A DNA stretch of 64,000 nt from Bradyrhizobium xenonodulans (lineage in GTDB: Bacteria > Pseudomonadota > Alphaproteobacteria > Rhizobiales > Xanthobacteraceae): positions 5,486,501-5,550,500 of the forward strand of contig NZ_CP089391.1 in the NCBI RefSeq assembly GCF_027594865.1. The letters are read 5' to 3'. Within the stretch, counting starts at the first letter, position 1. Each line of letters starts with the position of its first letter. Both the position numbers and the translations under genes were made by a program. A model generated the notes under the pieces. It was not told where the DNA came from, searched no databases, and saw nothing but the letters and a program-made list of their open reading frames with translations. Shown piece after piece: positions 52,556 through 61,217 of the stretch.

Positions 52556-53395
52556 CTAGTGCGAGATCATAACCCAGCACGGTGGCTGGCCAATGACGGT
52601 CTTTGTCACACCGCCCCAGACGATCTCGTTCAGGCGCGAATGATGGTAGGCGCCCATCACGATCGCGTCGATGGCATGGGAATTCGCCCAGCTTCCGAGC
52701 ACCTTGCTGATCGAGCTGCCGCTGCCCTTCACCGCCTCGAACGAGGCATAGATCCCGTGTTCCCTGAGGTGATGGACGAGACTCAGGCCCGATTGCGTGA
52801 TCGCGTCGGTCTTGTCGTCCGCCACGGTCACCACACGGACCGAGGTGGCAGCCTGAAGGATCGGCAACGCATCGCCGACTGCCCGCGCGGCGCGGGCGGA
52901 ATGATCCCAGGCGATCATGACATTCTCGAATTCGGGTCGCAGCTTGTCGACATGTTGTTCCGGGCAGAGCAGCAGGGGCCGGCCGGATTCGAACAGAAAC
53001 GTTTCGATGATGTGCTCGGTTCTGCTGTCATGCGGCTTGACGGGGACCAGCGCGAGATCGCTGAAACGCGCGTGCTCGGCCAGGATCGACGCGATCTGGT
53101 CAACCGGCACCTTGGCCGACCTGCTTTGGGCGCGAATGTTGGCTCGGGAGGCTGCACGGGTGAAGGCGTTCAGGAGTTGCTGCACGTCGCCTGGCTCGCG
53201 CGAGCCGCTGGCCTCCGCAGAATCCTGATCGTCGGGGAGTATGACCTTCGGCCGCACGAAGACGTCTTCCTCGAGCGCGAGCGCCGTGATCCTGGCGCCG
53301 AGATCGGCGGCGAGAGCTACGCATGTCTCGATCGCCGCGAGGGTCGGCTCGTGCGGTTGACCGACGAGCGGCAGAAAGACGTCCTTGATGGGCAT
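52556..53395 (-). CDS. Tandem universal stress protein (two Usp domains)
   Basis: 279 residues from the ATG at 53395 with AAGGAGA upstream; longer frames to 53563 lack support. Two Usp folds: the first (1-140) with FLPLVGQPHEPTLAAIETCVALAADLGARI, the second (145-279) with NVMIAWDHSARAARAVGDALPIL, VRVVTVADDK and the nucleotide-site GAYHHSRLNEIVWGGVTKTVI (GxxGxxx-type). Family members bind ATP or stress ligands. Its promoter carries a TTGA-N6-TCAA box. It is the first gene of a two-gene minus-strand unit with the synthetase-GNAT gene. Confidence 0.9.
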   Translation of the reverse strand: MPIKDVFLPLVGQPHEPTLAAIETCVALAADLGARITALALEEDVFVRPKVILPDDQDSAEASGSREPGDVQQLLNAFTRAASRANIRAQSRSAKVPVDQIASILAEHARFSDLALVPVKPHDSRTEHIIETFLFESGRPLLLCPEQHVDKLRPEFENVMIAWDHSARAARAVGDALPILQAATSVRVVTVADDKTDAITQSGLSLVHHLREHGIYASFEAVKGSGSSISKVLGSWANSHAIDAIVMGAYHHSRLNEIVWGGVTKTVIGQPPCWVMISH

Positions 53396-53443
53396 CAGGG
53401 TTCTCCTTGCCGGCCAAGATAAGCCGTCTTTCGTCGGGGATGC

Positions 53444-53457
53444 TTGATCCTGCTCAA
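53444..53457 (-). promoter_or_regulatory. FixK2-type box for the Usp gene
   Basis: Plus strand TTGATCCTGCTCAA (minus TTGAGCAGGATCAA). Centre 53450.5; a minus-strand start site 41.5 bp away at 53409 leaves a 14-nt leader before the ATG (53395). Confidence 0.75.
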
Positions 53458-53494
53458 GGCGGGAAATGCCACACAGCCCGGCCAACGACAGGTT

Positions 53495-53508
53495 TTGACT
53501 GATGTCAA
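53495..53508 (+). promoter_or_regulatory. FixK2-type box for the phosphotransferase-kinase gene
   Basis: TTGACTGATGTCAA. Centre 53501.5; a plus-strand start site near 53543 leaves a 38-nt leader before the ATG (53581). Paired with the opposite-facing box at 53444. Confidence 0.75.
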
Positions 53509-53580
53509 GGACTGGCCGCGATCCAGCCCTAAGGGTTAGCCTGCCGCCTTGCTGCTGACGCATCCGGATAAGCCCGCGAG

Positions 53581-55104
53581 ATGACGGACGATTCTGCCAC
53601 CCAGGAACGGGTCTTCCGAGCGCTAAGCGAGCTGCCTGGCGTGAAGCGGATCGACACGCACGCGGCTTCGGTGTTTCTCGACGGCACCCGCGCGCTGAAG
53701 ATCAAGCGGGCTGTCATGTTTCCGTTCCTCGACTATTCGACGCTCGAAAAGCGCAAGGCGGCCTGCGAGGAGGAGATCAGGCTCAACCGGCCGCTCGCGC
53801 CGCAAATCTATCGCCGCGTCGTGGCGATCACGGAGGAGCCGGATGGATCGATCAAGATCGGCGGTCGCGGCCGTCCGGTCGAATATGCGGTCGACATGTC
53901 CCGCTTCGACGAAAGCCGGACGCTGGACCATCTGGCCAAGGCCGGGCCGCTGGACGCGGAGCTGGCCGCGGCCATTGCAGACGCGATCACAGCATCGCAC
54001 GAAAAAGCGACGATCTCGGATGGCACGGCGTGGGTCAATTCCATTCCCGCCCTGATTGACGGCAACAGCGCCGGCCTGCGCCATGGCGACCATCTCGAGG
54101 CGGCCGCGGTCGGGCCGCTTGGCGAAGCCTCCCACCAGGCTTTCCTGCGCGTCCGCGCTGCACTGAAGGAACGTGCGCGCCAGGGCTTCGTGCGCCGCTG
54201 TCACGGCGATCTGCACCTTGCCAATATCGTGCTGATCGACCGGCAGCCCGTGCTGTTCGACGCGATCGAGTTCGACCCGCAGATGGCGACGGTGGACGTG
54301 CTCTACGATCTTGCGTTCACGCTGATGGATTTGCTGCATTACGACCAGTCGGTGGCAGCCAACCTCGTCCTGAACCGGTATCTGGCCGCAGCGCCCGTTG
54401 AGACCCTCGACGCGCTGGCAGCGCTGCCGCTGTTCATGTCCATTCGCGCGGCGATCCGTGCACAGGTGGCGCTGGCGCGATTGACGCGACCTGACGCCGA
54501 CGGCCCCGGCATTCTCGGCGAGGCGTGCCGTTATTTCGACCTCGCCCGGGCGCTGATCCATCCGCCAGCTCCCCGCCTGATCGCAGTTGGCGGACTGTCG
54601 GGCACCGGCAAATCCGTGCTCAGCCGCGCGCTGGCGCCCACTGTGGTGCCGCAACCGGGCGCTATCGTGCTGCGCAGCGACGTCATTCGCAAGCAGCTGT
54701 TTCAGGTGGGACACACCGAGCGGCTGCCGCCGTCCACGTATCGGCCCGAGGTGACGGCGCAGGTCTACGAGGTTCTGATGCAGCGCGCCCGGCAGGTGCT
54801 GGCGCAGGGTCATTCCGTTATCGTCGATGCCGTCTTTGCAAGCGAGTCCGAACGGGACGATTTGGCTGCCCTGGCACTCGCGTGCGGCGTGCCGCTCAAC
54901 GGACTATTTCTTGTCGCGGACCTCGCGACCCGGCAGGCGCGAATCGGCAGCCGCCACAGCGATGCGTCCGACGCCACGCAAGAGGTTGCCGCGTTGCAAG
55001 AGCACTATAATATCGGCCATCTCGGTTGGGCGACGATCGATGCATCCGGGACACGAGCGCAGACGCTTCAGCGCTGCCGGGACGCGATCGCTGAGGGCAA
55101 ATAA
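53581..55104 (+). CDS. Aminoglycoside-phosphotransferase-like domain fused to a P-loop kinase
   Basis: 507 residues. The N-terminal half is an APH/choline-kinase-like fold with catalytic loop HGDLHLANIVLID and metal DAIEFDPQM (DFD-type). The C-terminal third is an AAA_33-type kinase with Walker A GLSGTGKS and a substrate region LRSDVIRKQLF. Fusion proteins of this kind are widespread in proteobacteria but their substrate is unknown; a sugar or antibiotic-like hydroxyl is guesswork. Followed 25 bp later by the CHAD gene. Transcription probably starts from the FixK2-type box at 53495. Confidence 0.85.
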   Translation: MTDDSATQERVFRALSELPGVKRIDTHAASVFLDGTRALKIKRAVMFPFLDYSTLEKRKAACEEEIRLNRPLAPQIYRRVVAITEEPDGSIKIGGRGRPVEYAVDMSRFDESRTLDHLAKAGPLDAELAAAIADAITASHEKATISDGTAWVNSIPALIDGNSAGLRHGDHLEAAAVGPLGEASHQAFLRVRAALKERARQGFVRRCHGDLHLANIVLIDRQPVLFDAIEFDPQMATVDVLYDLAFTLMDLLHYDQSVAANLVLNRYLAAAPVETLDALAALPLFMSIRAAIRAQVALARLTRPDADGPGILGEACRYFDLARALIHPPAPRLIAVGGLSGTGKSVLSRALAPTVVPQPGAIVLRSDVIRKQLFQVGHTERLPPSTYRPEVTAQVYEVLMQRARQVLAQGHSVIVDAVFASESERDDLAALALACGVPLNGLFLVADLATRQARIGSRHSDASDATQEVAALQEHYNIGHLGWATIDASGTRAQTLQRCRDAIAEGK

Positions 55105-55129
55105 GGCAATCTGATTGGCGCGGGCTAGG

Positions 55130-56104
55130 ATGGCACGATCCACCACGAGTTCGACTGCGACCGCTCGCGCCCGGCCCGCGGCGCGGCGTAACGCCCTGCC
55201 CGGCCGCCTCAGCCCCGGCATGGCCTGCGACACCGCATTCCGGATCATCGCCCGCCGTCATCTCGATGCCGTCCTCGCCCAGCATGACGGCACCTGCCGC
55301 GGCGACCCCGAGGCGCTGCACCAGATCCGGATCGCCCTGACGCATCTGCGCACCGCCATCCGCTTCTTCTCGCCCATGGTCGATGACGCGCTACGGCCTG
55401 AAGTCTGGGCCGAGCTGAAATGGCTCAACAGCCAGCTCGGCATGGTCAGGGACCTCGACGTGGCGATCGACCGGGTCATCGCCGAGAGCGGCGGCGAGCT
55501 CGATGTGATTGCAGAGCTTCAGCATTGGGACGAGAAGCGCGCCGAGAGCCACCGCCTGCTCGCACGCGCACTGCAATCGGCGCGGTACCGCCGTCTCGTC
55601 GAGCAGACCTCCGGCTGGATCGAGAGCGGCCCCTGGTCGACGAGGCGCAGCAAGGAGGCCATCAGGCTGCGCCGCTGCTCGCTTGCCGACCACGCGACGG
55701 CGCAACTCACCGAATGGGAAACGACGCTGCTCAAGAAGGCGCGAAAGCTCCGCAAGCTCGATGTGGAAAAGCGGCACAAGCTGCGACTTCTCAACAAGCG
55801 GCTGACCTATTCGGTCGAATCGCTCGAGGATTTGTTCGCCGACGAATCGTTGACGAAGCAGAAGGCCATCCTCAAGCAGTTGCGCAAGGCGCAAAAGTCG
55901 CTGGGACAGTTGAACGACGATGCGCGAGGGCAGACGCTGGCGGCCTCACTGAACGAGGCCGTGCCGGAGGCGGGAATTCGCTTCCTCAATCGCAAACGGG
56001 AGAAGAAACTGCTGCGAACCGCTTCGAAAGCCTACCGGAAACTGGACGAAGCCAAGCCGTTCCGCTCCTCCGACCTCGCGCCGAATGCTGAGCCCGAGGA
56101 TTAG
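55130..56104 (+). CDS. CHAD-domain protein (polyphosphate-associated)
   Basis: 324 residues from the ATG at 55130 (a TTG five codons upstream is an alternative). Two CHAD repeats rich in conserved His and basic residues: EALHQIRIALTHLRTAIRFF, then LKWLNSQLGMVRDLDVAIDRV and RKLDVEKRHKLRLLNKRLTYSVESLEDLF. CHAD domains bind polyphosphate granules. The gene is downstream of the kinase and converges on the PHA synthase; the two stops overlap by 4 bp. Polyphosphate-related storage under low oxygen is inferred from the company. Confidence 0.9.
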   Translation: MARSTTSSTATARARPAARRNALPGRLSPGMACDTAFRIIARRHLDAVLAQHDGTCRGDPEALHQIRIALTHLRTAIRFFSPMVDDALRPEVWAELKWLNSQLGMVRDLDVAIDRVIAESGGELDVIAELQHWDEKRAESHRLLARALQSARYRRLVEQTSGWIESGPWSTRRSKEAIRLRRCSLADHATAQLTEWETTLLKKARKLRKLDVEKRHKLRLLNKRLTYSVESLEDLFADESLTKQKAILKQLRKAQKSLGQLNDDARGQTLAASLNEAVPEAGIRFLNRKREKKLLRTASKAYRKLDEAKPFRSSDLAPNAEPED

Positions 56105-57942
56105 GTTTTGACGTAGTCTCCTGGCGCATCGGGCAGGCCGGAGACGTCTCCAAGCCCGATCTGCGGTGGGTCGCGGGGCTCGCCCGAACGCGCCGTGAGC
56201 CAGTCGGTCCATTCCGGCCACCACGATCCCTCGACATGCGGCGCCAACTCCAGCCATTCGTCCGGGCCGACATAGGGCGCGTCCATGGCCTTGGTCATGG
56301 CCTGATAGCTGTGCCCGGGCTCCTCGGGAGGCGCGACCACGCCGGCGTTGTGGCCGCCACTGGTCAACAGGAAGGTCACATCGGCATCGACCTGATAATG
56401 GATTTTGTAGACGGACCGCCACGGCGCGACGTGATCGGCGACCGTGCCGACCACGAACATCGGCGTATGAATGTCGGAAAGTGAAATACTCCTGTCCTCG
56501 ACGCGATAGCGGCCTTCGGCCAGATCATTGTCGAGGAACAACTTGCGCAAATATTCTGAGTGCATGCGATAGGGAAGCCGCGTCGCGTCGGCATTCCAGG
56601 CCATCAGGTCGCTCGGAGGCGCGCTCTCGCCCATCAGATAGTCATGCGACAGCCGCGACCAGATCAGCTCGTTGGAACGCAGCAGCTGGAACGCGCCGGC
56701 CATCTGCGTCGTATCGAGATAGCCGCGCTGCCACATCGCATCTTCGAGGAAGGCGACCTGGCTCTCGTTGATGAAGAGCGTCAATTCGCCTGCCTCGGTG
56801 AAATCGGTCTGGGCGGCAAGGAGTGTGACGGTGCCCAGCCGCTTGTCGCCATCGCGCGCCATCGCGGCGGCAGCGATCGACAACAACGTTCCGCCCAGGC
56901 AATAACCGAGCGCATGGATCGTCCGGTCCGGAATGATCCGGCCGATCGTGTCCAGCGCGGCCATCACGCCGAGCTTGCGATAGTCGTCGAACGCGACATC
57001 CCGGTCCTTCGCATCCGGGTTGCGCCATGAAATCGCAAACACGGTGAAGCCCTGACCGGTCAGATGTTTGACCAGCGAATTCTGCGGCGACAGATCGAGG
57101 ATGTAGTACTTCATAATCCAGGCCGGCACGATCAGGATCGGCTCCGGCCGCACTTGCGCAGTCGTCGGATAATATTGGATCAGCTCGATCAGCTCGTTGC
57201 GGTACACGACCTTGCCAGGCGACACCGCCACCGTCTTGCCGACGACAAATTGCCCGTCGCCCGCCGGCTTTGCGGCCGAGAACAGGCGCATCAGATCGCT
57301 GCACCAATTCTGCCAGCCGAACACGAAATTCTCGCCACCGCTCCGGAATGCCTTCTCCAGCACCTGCGGATTGGTCGCCGCGAAATTCGACGGCGCCAGC
57401 GTGTCGAGCATCTGGCGCATCGAAAACTCGACGATGGCCTCATTTGCGCGCGACACGCCGCGCACACCGGTCGCGGCATCGTGCCACCAGCGCTCCCCGA
57501 GCAGAAACGCCTGCGCCAGCAGATTGAACGGCGCGATCTCCCATGACGGTTCCTTGAAGCGTCGATCCCGCCCCTGTGGCTGAATCACGGACCACGGCTC
57601 CTGCCCCGGCGACGTCGCATGCGCGGCGGCTTCGATGAAGCGGCGGGAATCGCGCAGGACATTGCGCGCGATCTCGATCCGGCGCTCCGGCGCTGCGGCG
57701 AGATGCAAACTCCAATCGAGCCAGGCGAGCGACAACGCCGCCGGCGATATCCCACCTGTGAAACGGGCCAACATCGCGTGGAAGGCGCGGTCGAGAGTGT
57801 ATGGCTCCGGTGGAGGCAGGGAATCGGCCGCAACCGGCTTGCTTGCTTGCCTTTCGGGTCTCGGGGAGACGACAACGGGATCGTCCGAGACAGGCCGCGC
57901 CGCCGGCTCTTCAGCCCGTGGAAATATCTGCACGACGCTCAT
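56101..57942 (-). CDS. Poly-3-hydroxyalkanoate synthase family protein
   Basis: 613 residues from the ATG at 57942, with AGGA about 11 nt upstream. N-terminal PhaC region (AFHAMLARFTGGISPAALSLAWLDWSLHLAAAPERR, then ETVFGW-like NFVFGWQNWCSDLMRLF) precedes the alpha/beta hydrolase core. The nucleophile cysteine lies in GYCLGGTLL near residue 345 (PhaC box GxCxGG), with a catalytic Asp in VGTVADHVAPW and a His in SGGHNAGVV. This is a complete PHA-polymerase triad. It polymerises hydroxyacyl-CoA into storage granules. It is long for class I, with an extended N-terminus. Promoter carries a TTGA-N6-TCAA box. Confidence 0.9.
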   Translation of the reverse strand: MSVVQIFPRAEEPAARPVSDDPVVVSPRPERQASKPVAADSLPPPEPYTLDRAFHAMLARFTGGISPAALSLAWLDWSLHLAAAPERRIEIARNVLRDSRRFIEAAAHATSPGQEPWSVIQPQGRDRRFKEPSWEIAPFNLLAQAFLLGERWWHDAATGVRGVSRANEAIVEFSMRQMLDTLAPSNFAATNPQVLEKAFRSGGENFVFGWQNWCSDLMRLFSAAKPAGDGQFVVGKTVAVSPGKVVYRNELIELIQYYPTTAQVRPEPILIVPAWIMKYYILDLSPQNSLVKHLTGQGFTVFAISWRNPDAKDRDVAFDDYRKLGVMAALDTIGRIIPDRTIHALGYCLGGTLLSIAAAAMARDGDKRLGTVTLLAAQTDFTEAGELTLFINESQVAFLEDAMWQRGYLDTTQMAGAFQLLRSNELIWSRLSHDYLMGESAPPSDLMAWNADATRLPYRMHSEYLRKLFLDNDLAEGRYRVEDRSISLSDIHTPMFVVGTVADHVAPWRSVYKIHYQVDADVTFLLTSGGHNAGVVAPPEEPGHSYQAMTKAMDAPYVGPDEWLELAPHVEGSWWPEWTDWLTARSGEPRDPPQIGLGDVSGLPDAPGDYVKT

Positions 57943-58008
57943 GGCGAAATGTTCCTGCGGACTGCTGTTTACGTCGATCGCAGCATATGGCGACGCTTCG
58001 GCTACGCG

Positions 58009-58022
58009 TTGAGCTGCATCAA
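58009..58022 (-). promoter_or_regulatory. FixK2-type box for the PHA synthase gene
   Basis: TTGAGCTGCATCAA. Centre 58015.5; a minus-strand start site near 57974 leaves a 32-nt leader before the ATG (57942). Confidence 0.75.
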
Positions 58023-58073
58023 ATCCAGGCACGGATCACAATTGCTTGGCCGGCAACAGCCGACTTTGTCCGC

Positions 58074-58087
58074 TTGACCTGGGTCAA
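58074..58087 (+). promoter_or_regulatory. FixK2-type box for the CBS-BON gene
   Basis: TTGACCTGGGTCAA. Centre 58080.5; a start site near 58122 leaves a 30-nt leader before the ATG (58152). Paired with the opposite-facing box at 58009. Confidence 0.8.
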
Positions 58088-58151
58088 GCTGCACCTCGGC
58101 GCTCACGCTAGGTTTTGCGCAACGAAATGCGACAAGCCAGCGGAGTTTTCC

Positions 58152-58880
58152 ATGCGCGCCCACCAGATCATGACCCGGTCGGTCATCTCGGTCACCCCCG
58201 ACACCAGCATCGTCGAGGCGGCGAACATCATGCTGAAACGGCACGTCAGCGGCCTCACAGTGGTGAATGATGCCGGCAAGCTGGTCGGCGTCGTCTCGGA
58301 AGGCGACTTCATCCGCCGCAGCGAAATCGGCACCGGGCGCGAGCGCGGACGCTGGTTGCGGTTCATCCTCGGGCCCGGCAGGTCCGCCAACGATTTCGTG
58401 CACGAGCATGGCCGCAAGGTTTCGGAAGTGATGACCGCCTCGGTCGTGACGATCACCGAGGACACGGCGCTTGCCGAGATCGTCGATCTCATGGAACGGA
58501 ACAATGTGAAGCGCCTGCCGGTGGTGCGCGGCGACAAGGTCGTCGGCATCGTGTCCCGTGCCAATCTGCTGCAGGCGGTGGCTGGGCTCGCCCGCGAGGT
58601 GCCGGATCCGACCGCCGACGACGATCACATTCGCAGCCGCATCATCGACACCATGGAGAAGAACGACTGGTGCCCGTTCGGGCTGAACGTCATCGTCCGC
58701 GACGGCATCGTACATCTCAGCGGTGTCATCACCGAAGAACGGGCGCGGCAAGCCGCGGTCGTCGCAGCCGAGAACGTCGAAGGCGTGAAGAAGGTGCACG
58801 ACCATCTGTGCTGGGTCGACACCATGTCCGGCGTCTATCTGAACTCGCCCGAGGACGATGAACTCGCCAAAGCGAGCTGA
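58152..58880 (+). CDS. CBS-pair protein with BON domain
   Basis: 242 residues from the ATG at 58152 with CGGAG upstream. Two CBS motifs (MTRSVISVTPDTSIVEAANIMLKRHVSGLTVVNDAG and VMTASVVTITEDTALAEIVDLMERNNVKRLPVVRG) form a Bateman module that binds adenosyl ligands. A C-terminal BON domain (VIVRDGIVHLSGVITEERARQAAVVAAENVEGVKKVHDHL) is present. Such proteins are often annotated as stress-inducible or membrane-associated sensors of energy charge. Divergent from the PHA synthase gene with a box for each. Confidence 0.9.
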   Translation: MRAHQIMTRSVISVTPDTSIVEAANIMLKRHVSGLTVVNDAGKLVGVVSEGDFIRRSEIGTGRERGRWLRFILGPGRSANDFVHEHGRKVSEVMTASVVTITEDTALAEIVDLMERNNVKRLPVVRGDKVVGIVSRANLLQAVAGLAREVPDPTADDDHIRSRIIDTMEKNDWCPFGLNVIVRDGIVHLSGVITEERARQAAVVAAENVEGVKKVHDHLCWVDTMSGVYLNSPEDDELAKAS

Positions 58881-58898
58881 GCGCGAGCGGAACCCGGC

Positions 58899-59363
58899 TT
58901 AGCGGGGAATGACGGCGGTGGCCTCGATTTCGACGCGTGCCGCCTTCTCCACGAGCCGAACGACCTGAACCAGCGCCATCGCGGGATAGTGCGCACCGAA
59001 GATGGCGCGGTAGACCTTTCCCAGCTCCCTCAGGTTCGCCAGGTATTCGTCCATATCGACGACGTACCAGGTCAGGCGCACGAGGTGCTCGGGCCGGGCA
59101 CCGGCCTCCGCGATAATAGCCGCGATGTTGCTCAGGGTCTGGCGCACCTGCGCCACAAAACCATCCGCGAGACGCTCCTCGGAATCCCAGCCGATCACGC
59201 CACCGGTGACGACGATCCGCCCCTCGGCGGCCATCCCGTTGGCATAGCCCTTCGGCACCGGCCAACCCGACGGCTGGAGCACTTGCACCCCGAGCTGGGT
59301 TTCGTCCTCGGCTGCGGTCGGCAGCACTGCAAGCTGCGGGCCTTTCGGCGTCGTCACGGACAA
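58899..59363 (-). CDS. RidA-family (YjgF/YER057c) protein
   Basis: 154 residues, TTG start with AAGGA 7 bp upstream; a GTG two codons later is an alternative. It has the family core GYANGMAAEGRIVVTGGVIGWDSEERLADGFVAQVRQTLSNIAAIIAEAGARPEHLVRLTWYVVD and the arginine-bearing VRLVEKAARVEIEATAVI. The Arg that hydrolyses enamines/imines in RidA is R144-like in VRLV..ARVEIE. The ligase gene lies 15 bp upstream on the same strand, and in related genomes RidA paralogues accompany aminoaromatic-acid catabolism. It probably clears reactive enamine intermediates (inference). Confidence 0.88.
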   Translation of the reverse strand: MSVTTPKGPQLAVLPTAAEDETQLGVQVLQPSGWPVPKGYANGMAAEGRIVVTGGVIGWDSEERLADGFVAQVRQTLSNIAAIIAEAGARPEHLVRLTWYVVDMDEYLANLRELGKVYRAIFGAHYPAMALVQVVRLVEKAARVEIEATAVIPR

Positions 59364-59378
59364 TTCTCTATCCTTCTC

Positions 59379-61070
59379 TCATTCCGCCGCGACGCCCGAA
59401 GACGTCACTGCGGCCTGCGCCAGTTGCCGCAGGGCAAAGCGCTTCAGCTTGCCGGTCTCGGTCTTCGGCAATTGCGTCACGAACTCGATTGCGCGCGGAT
59501 ATTTGTAAGGTGCTATCTCGCGTTTGACGTGTTCCTGCAACTCGGCCACGAGCTGCGCATCAGGCGTCACGCCAGGTGCGGCGATGACATAGGCCTTCAC
59601 GATCATCCCGCGCGCCTCGTCCGGCGCACCGACCACGCCGCACTCGGCGACGGACGGATGCGTGAGCAGCGCCGCCTCCACATCCGTACCCGCGATATTG
59701 TAACCCGCCGACACGATCATGTCGTCGGAACGCGACTGGTACCAGAAATAGCCGTCGCTATCCATCAGATAGGTATCGCCGGTGATGTTCCAGCCGTTCT
59801 GGACATATTTGCGCTGCCGCTCGTCGGCGAGATAGCGGCAACCAGTCGGACCGCGCACAGCGAGCTTACCCATCGTGCCCGGCGGCAGATCATCGCCGTC
59901 GTCGTCGACGATCTTGGCCTCATAGCCCGGCACGGGCTTACCCGTCGCACCGGGACGGATCTCGTCTTCCGTCGCGCTGATGAAGATATGCAGCAGCTCG
60001 GTCGAACCGATGCCGTCCATCAGCTTGATGCCGGTGGCCTTGAGCCAGGCGTCGAATGTCGGCTTGGGAAGGGTCTCTCCGGCGGAGACGCATTTGCGAA
60101 GCGAGGAGATGTCGCGGCCTGCGAGCTTGCCGATCATCGCACGGTACGCGGTCGGCGCCGTGAAGCAGACCGTGGTCTTGTATTGCTCGATCGCCGACAG
60201 GATATCGTCCGGCGTCGTCTTCTCCAGCACGACGAAGGAGGCGCCGATGTGCATCGGAAACAGTACGCCGCCGAAGCCGAAGGTGAAGGCCAGCGGTGCC
60301 GAGCCGACGAAGCGGTCGTTCTGCCCGGCCCGCAGGATGTTGCGCGCATAGCCGTCGCAGACCGCCAGCATGTCCCGGTGGAAATGCATCGTGCCCTTGG
60401 GATCGCCGGTCGTGCCCGAGGTGAAGGCGATCAAACAGACGTCATCGGAAGCGGTATCGACCGCCCCAAACTCCGGGCTCGCATCTGCAATCAATGCCTC
60501 GAGCGAGTCCGCCGCGCCGTTGCCCCAATAGACCACGTGCTTGAGACCGGGCGCTGCCGCCTTCGCCTTCTCCATCTCTTCGGAGAGCTTTCCGTCGCAA
60601 AGCGCGAGCGTGATCTCCGCCTTCTGGATCGGATAGGACAGCTCCTTGGCACGCAAGAGCGGCATGGTCGCGACGACAATGCCGCCGGCCTTGATCACCG
60701 CCAGATAGGTCGCCACCATCATGGGGTTGTTGGCCGAGCGCAGCAGCACGCGTCCGCCGGTCACGAGACCCAGCTTGCCGACCAGCACATTGGCGATGCG
60801 GTTCACCAGCGCTTGCAGCTCGCGATAGGTGTAGCTGACGGCCGGGCTGATGACGCAGGACGCGTCGCCGTGGCCCTGCTCGACCCAGCGGTCGAGGAAA
60901 TAGCTGACGCAGTTCAGTCGCGGCGGATAGTGCAGCTCCGGCCGCGTGAAGATGAATTCGGGCCAGAGCTCACGCGGCGGCAGATGCTGCCGCGCGAATG
61001 TATCGACATGGGCAGTCGCGACGTTGCCGTCATGCGAGTCCGTCACTTGAACCTTGGCGGCGTTGGCCAT
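59379..61070 (-). CDS. Benzoate/2-aminobenzoate-CoA ligase family enzyme
   Basis: 563 residues. The AMP-binding core shows FTSGTTGDPKGTMHFHRD, STELLHIFISATEDE (ATP-binding), the hinge GDTYLMDSDGYFWYQSRSDDMIVSAGYNI and the C-terminal catalytic lysine in KTETGKLKRF. The family activates aromatic acids with ATP and CoA. The neighbours (RidA, MarR, an ABC receptor, cupin and FAD monooxygenase) fit activation of an aminobenzoate or benzoate for a monooxygenase/reductase route, but substrate identity is inferred from gene order. Divergent region holds a MarR-type site. Confidence 0.9.
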   Translation of the reverse strand: MANAAKVQVTDSHDGNVATAHVDTFARQHLPPRELWPEFIFTRPELHYPPRLNCVSYFLDRWVEQGHGDASCVISPAVSYTYRELQALVNRIANVLVGKLGLVTGGRVLLRSANNPMMVATYLAVIKAGGIVVATMPLLRAKELSYPIQKAEITLALCDGKLSEEMEKAKAAAPGLKHVVYWGNGAADSLEALIADASPEFGAVDTASDDVCLIAFTSGTTGDPKGTMHFHRDMLAVCDGYARNILRAGQNDRFVGSAPLAFTFGFGGVLFPMHIGASFVVLEKTTPDDILSAIEQYKTTVCFTAPTAYRAMIGKLAGRDISSLRKCVSAGETLPKPTFDAWLKATGIKLMDGIGSTELLHIFISATEDEIRPGATGKPVPGYEAKIVDDDGDDLPPGTMGKLAVRGPTGCRYLADERQRKYVQNGWNITGDTYLMDSDGYFWYQSRSDDMIVSAGYNIAGTDVEAALLTHPSVAECGVVGAPDEARGMIVKAYVIAAPGVTPDAQLVAELQEHVKREIAPYKYPRAIEFVTQLPKTETGKLKRFALRQLAQAAVTSSGVAAE

Positions 61071-61121
61071 CGCACGCTCCTTTCAGCATGGATTGCACCC
61101 GGCAGCACGATCTGAGAAACA

Positions 61122-61146
61122 TTTTAGGCTTAAAACAATTTGGCGC
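61122..61146. promoter_or_regulatory. MarR operator-like site a
   Basis: Contains TTTTAGGCTTAAAACAATTTG, just upstream of the CoA-ligase start (61070). It shares the TTTAGGCTT-(C/A)AAA-(N)AATT core with sites b and c. Confidence 0.55.
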
Positions 61147-61217
61147 AATAGCGGATTTTGGGCATCCAATGCATTTTCCTGCGGCAAATGGGATTGGCAG
61201 GCGCGTCGCCCGCGGGC

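Noticed and set aside
54000..56000. Antibiotic-resistance gene from the aminoglycoside-phosphotransferase motif
   Set aside because: The APH-like domain is fused to a P-loop kinase and lies in a stress group; no resistance function is supported.
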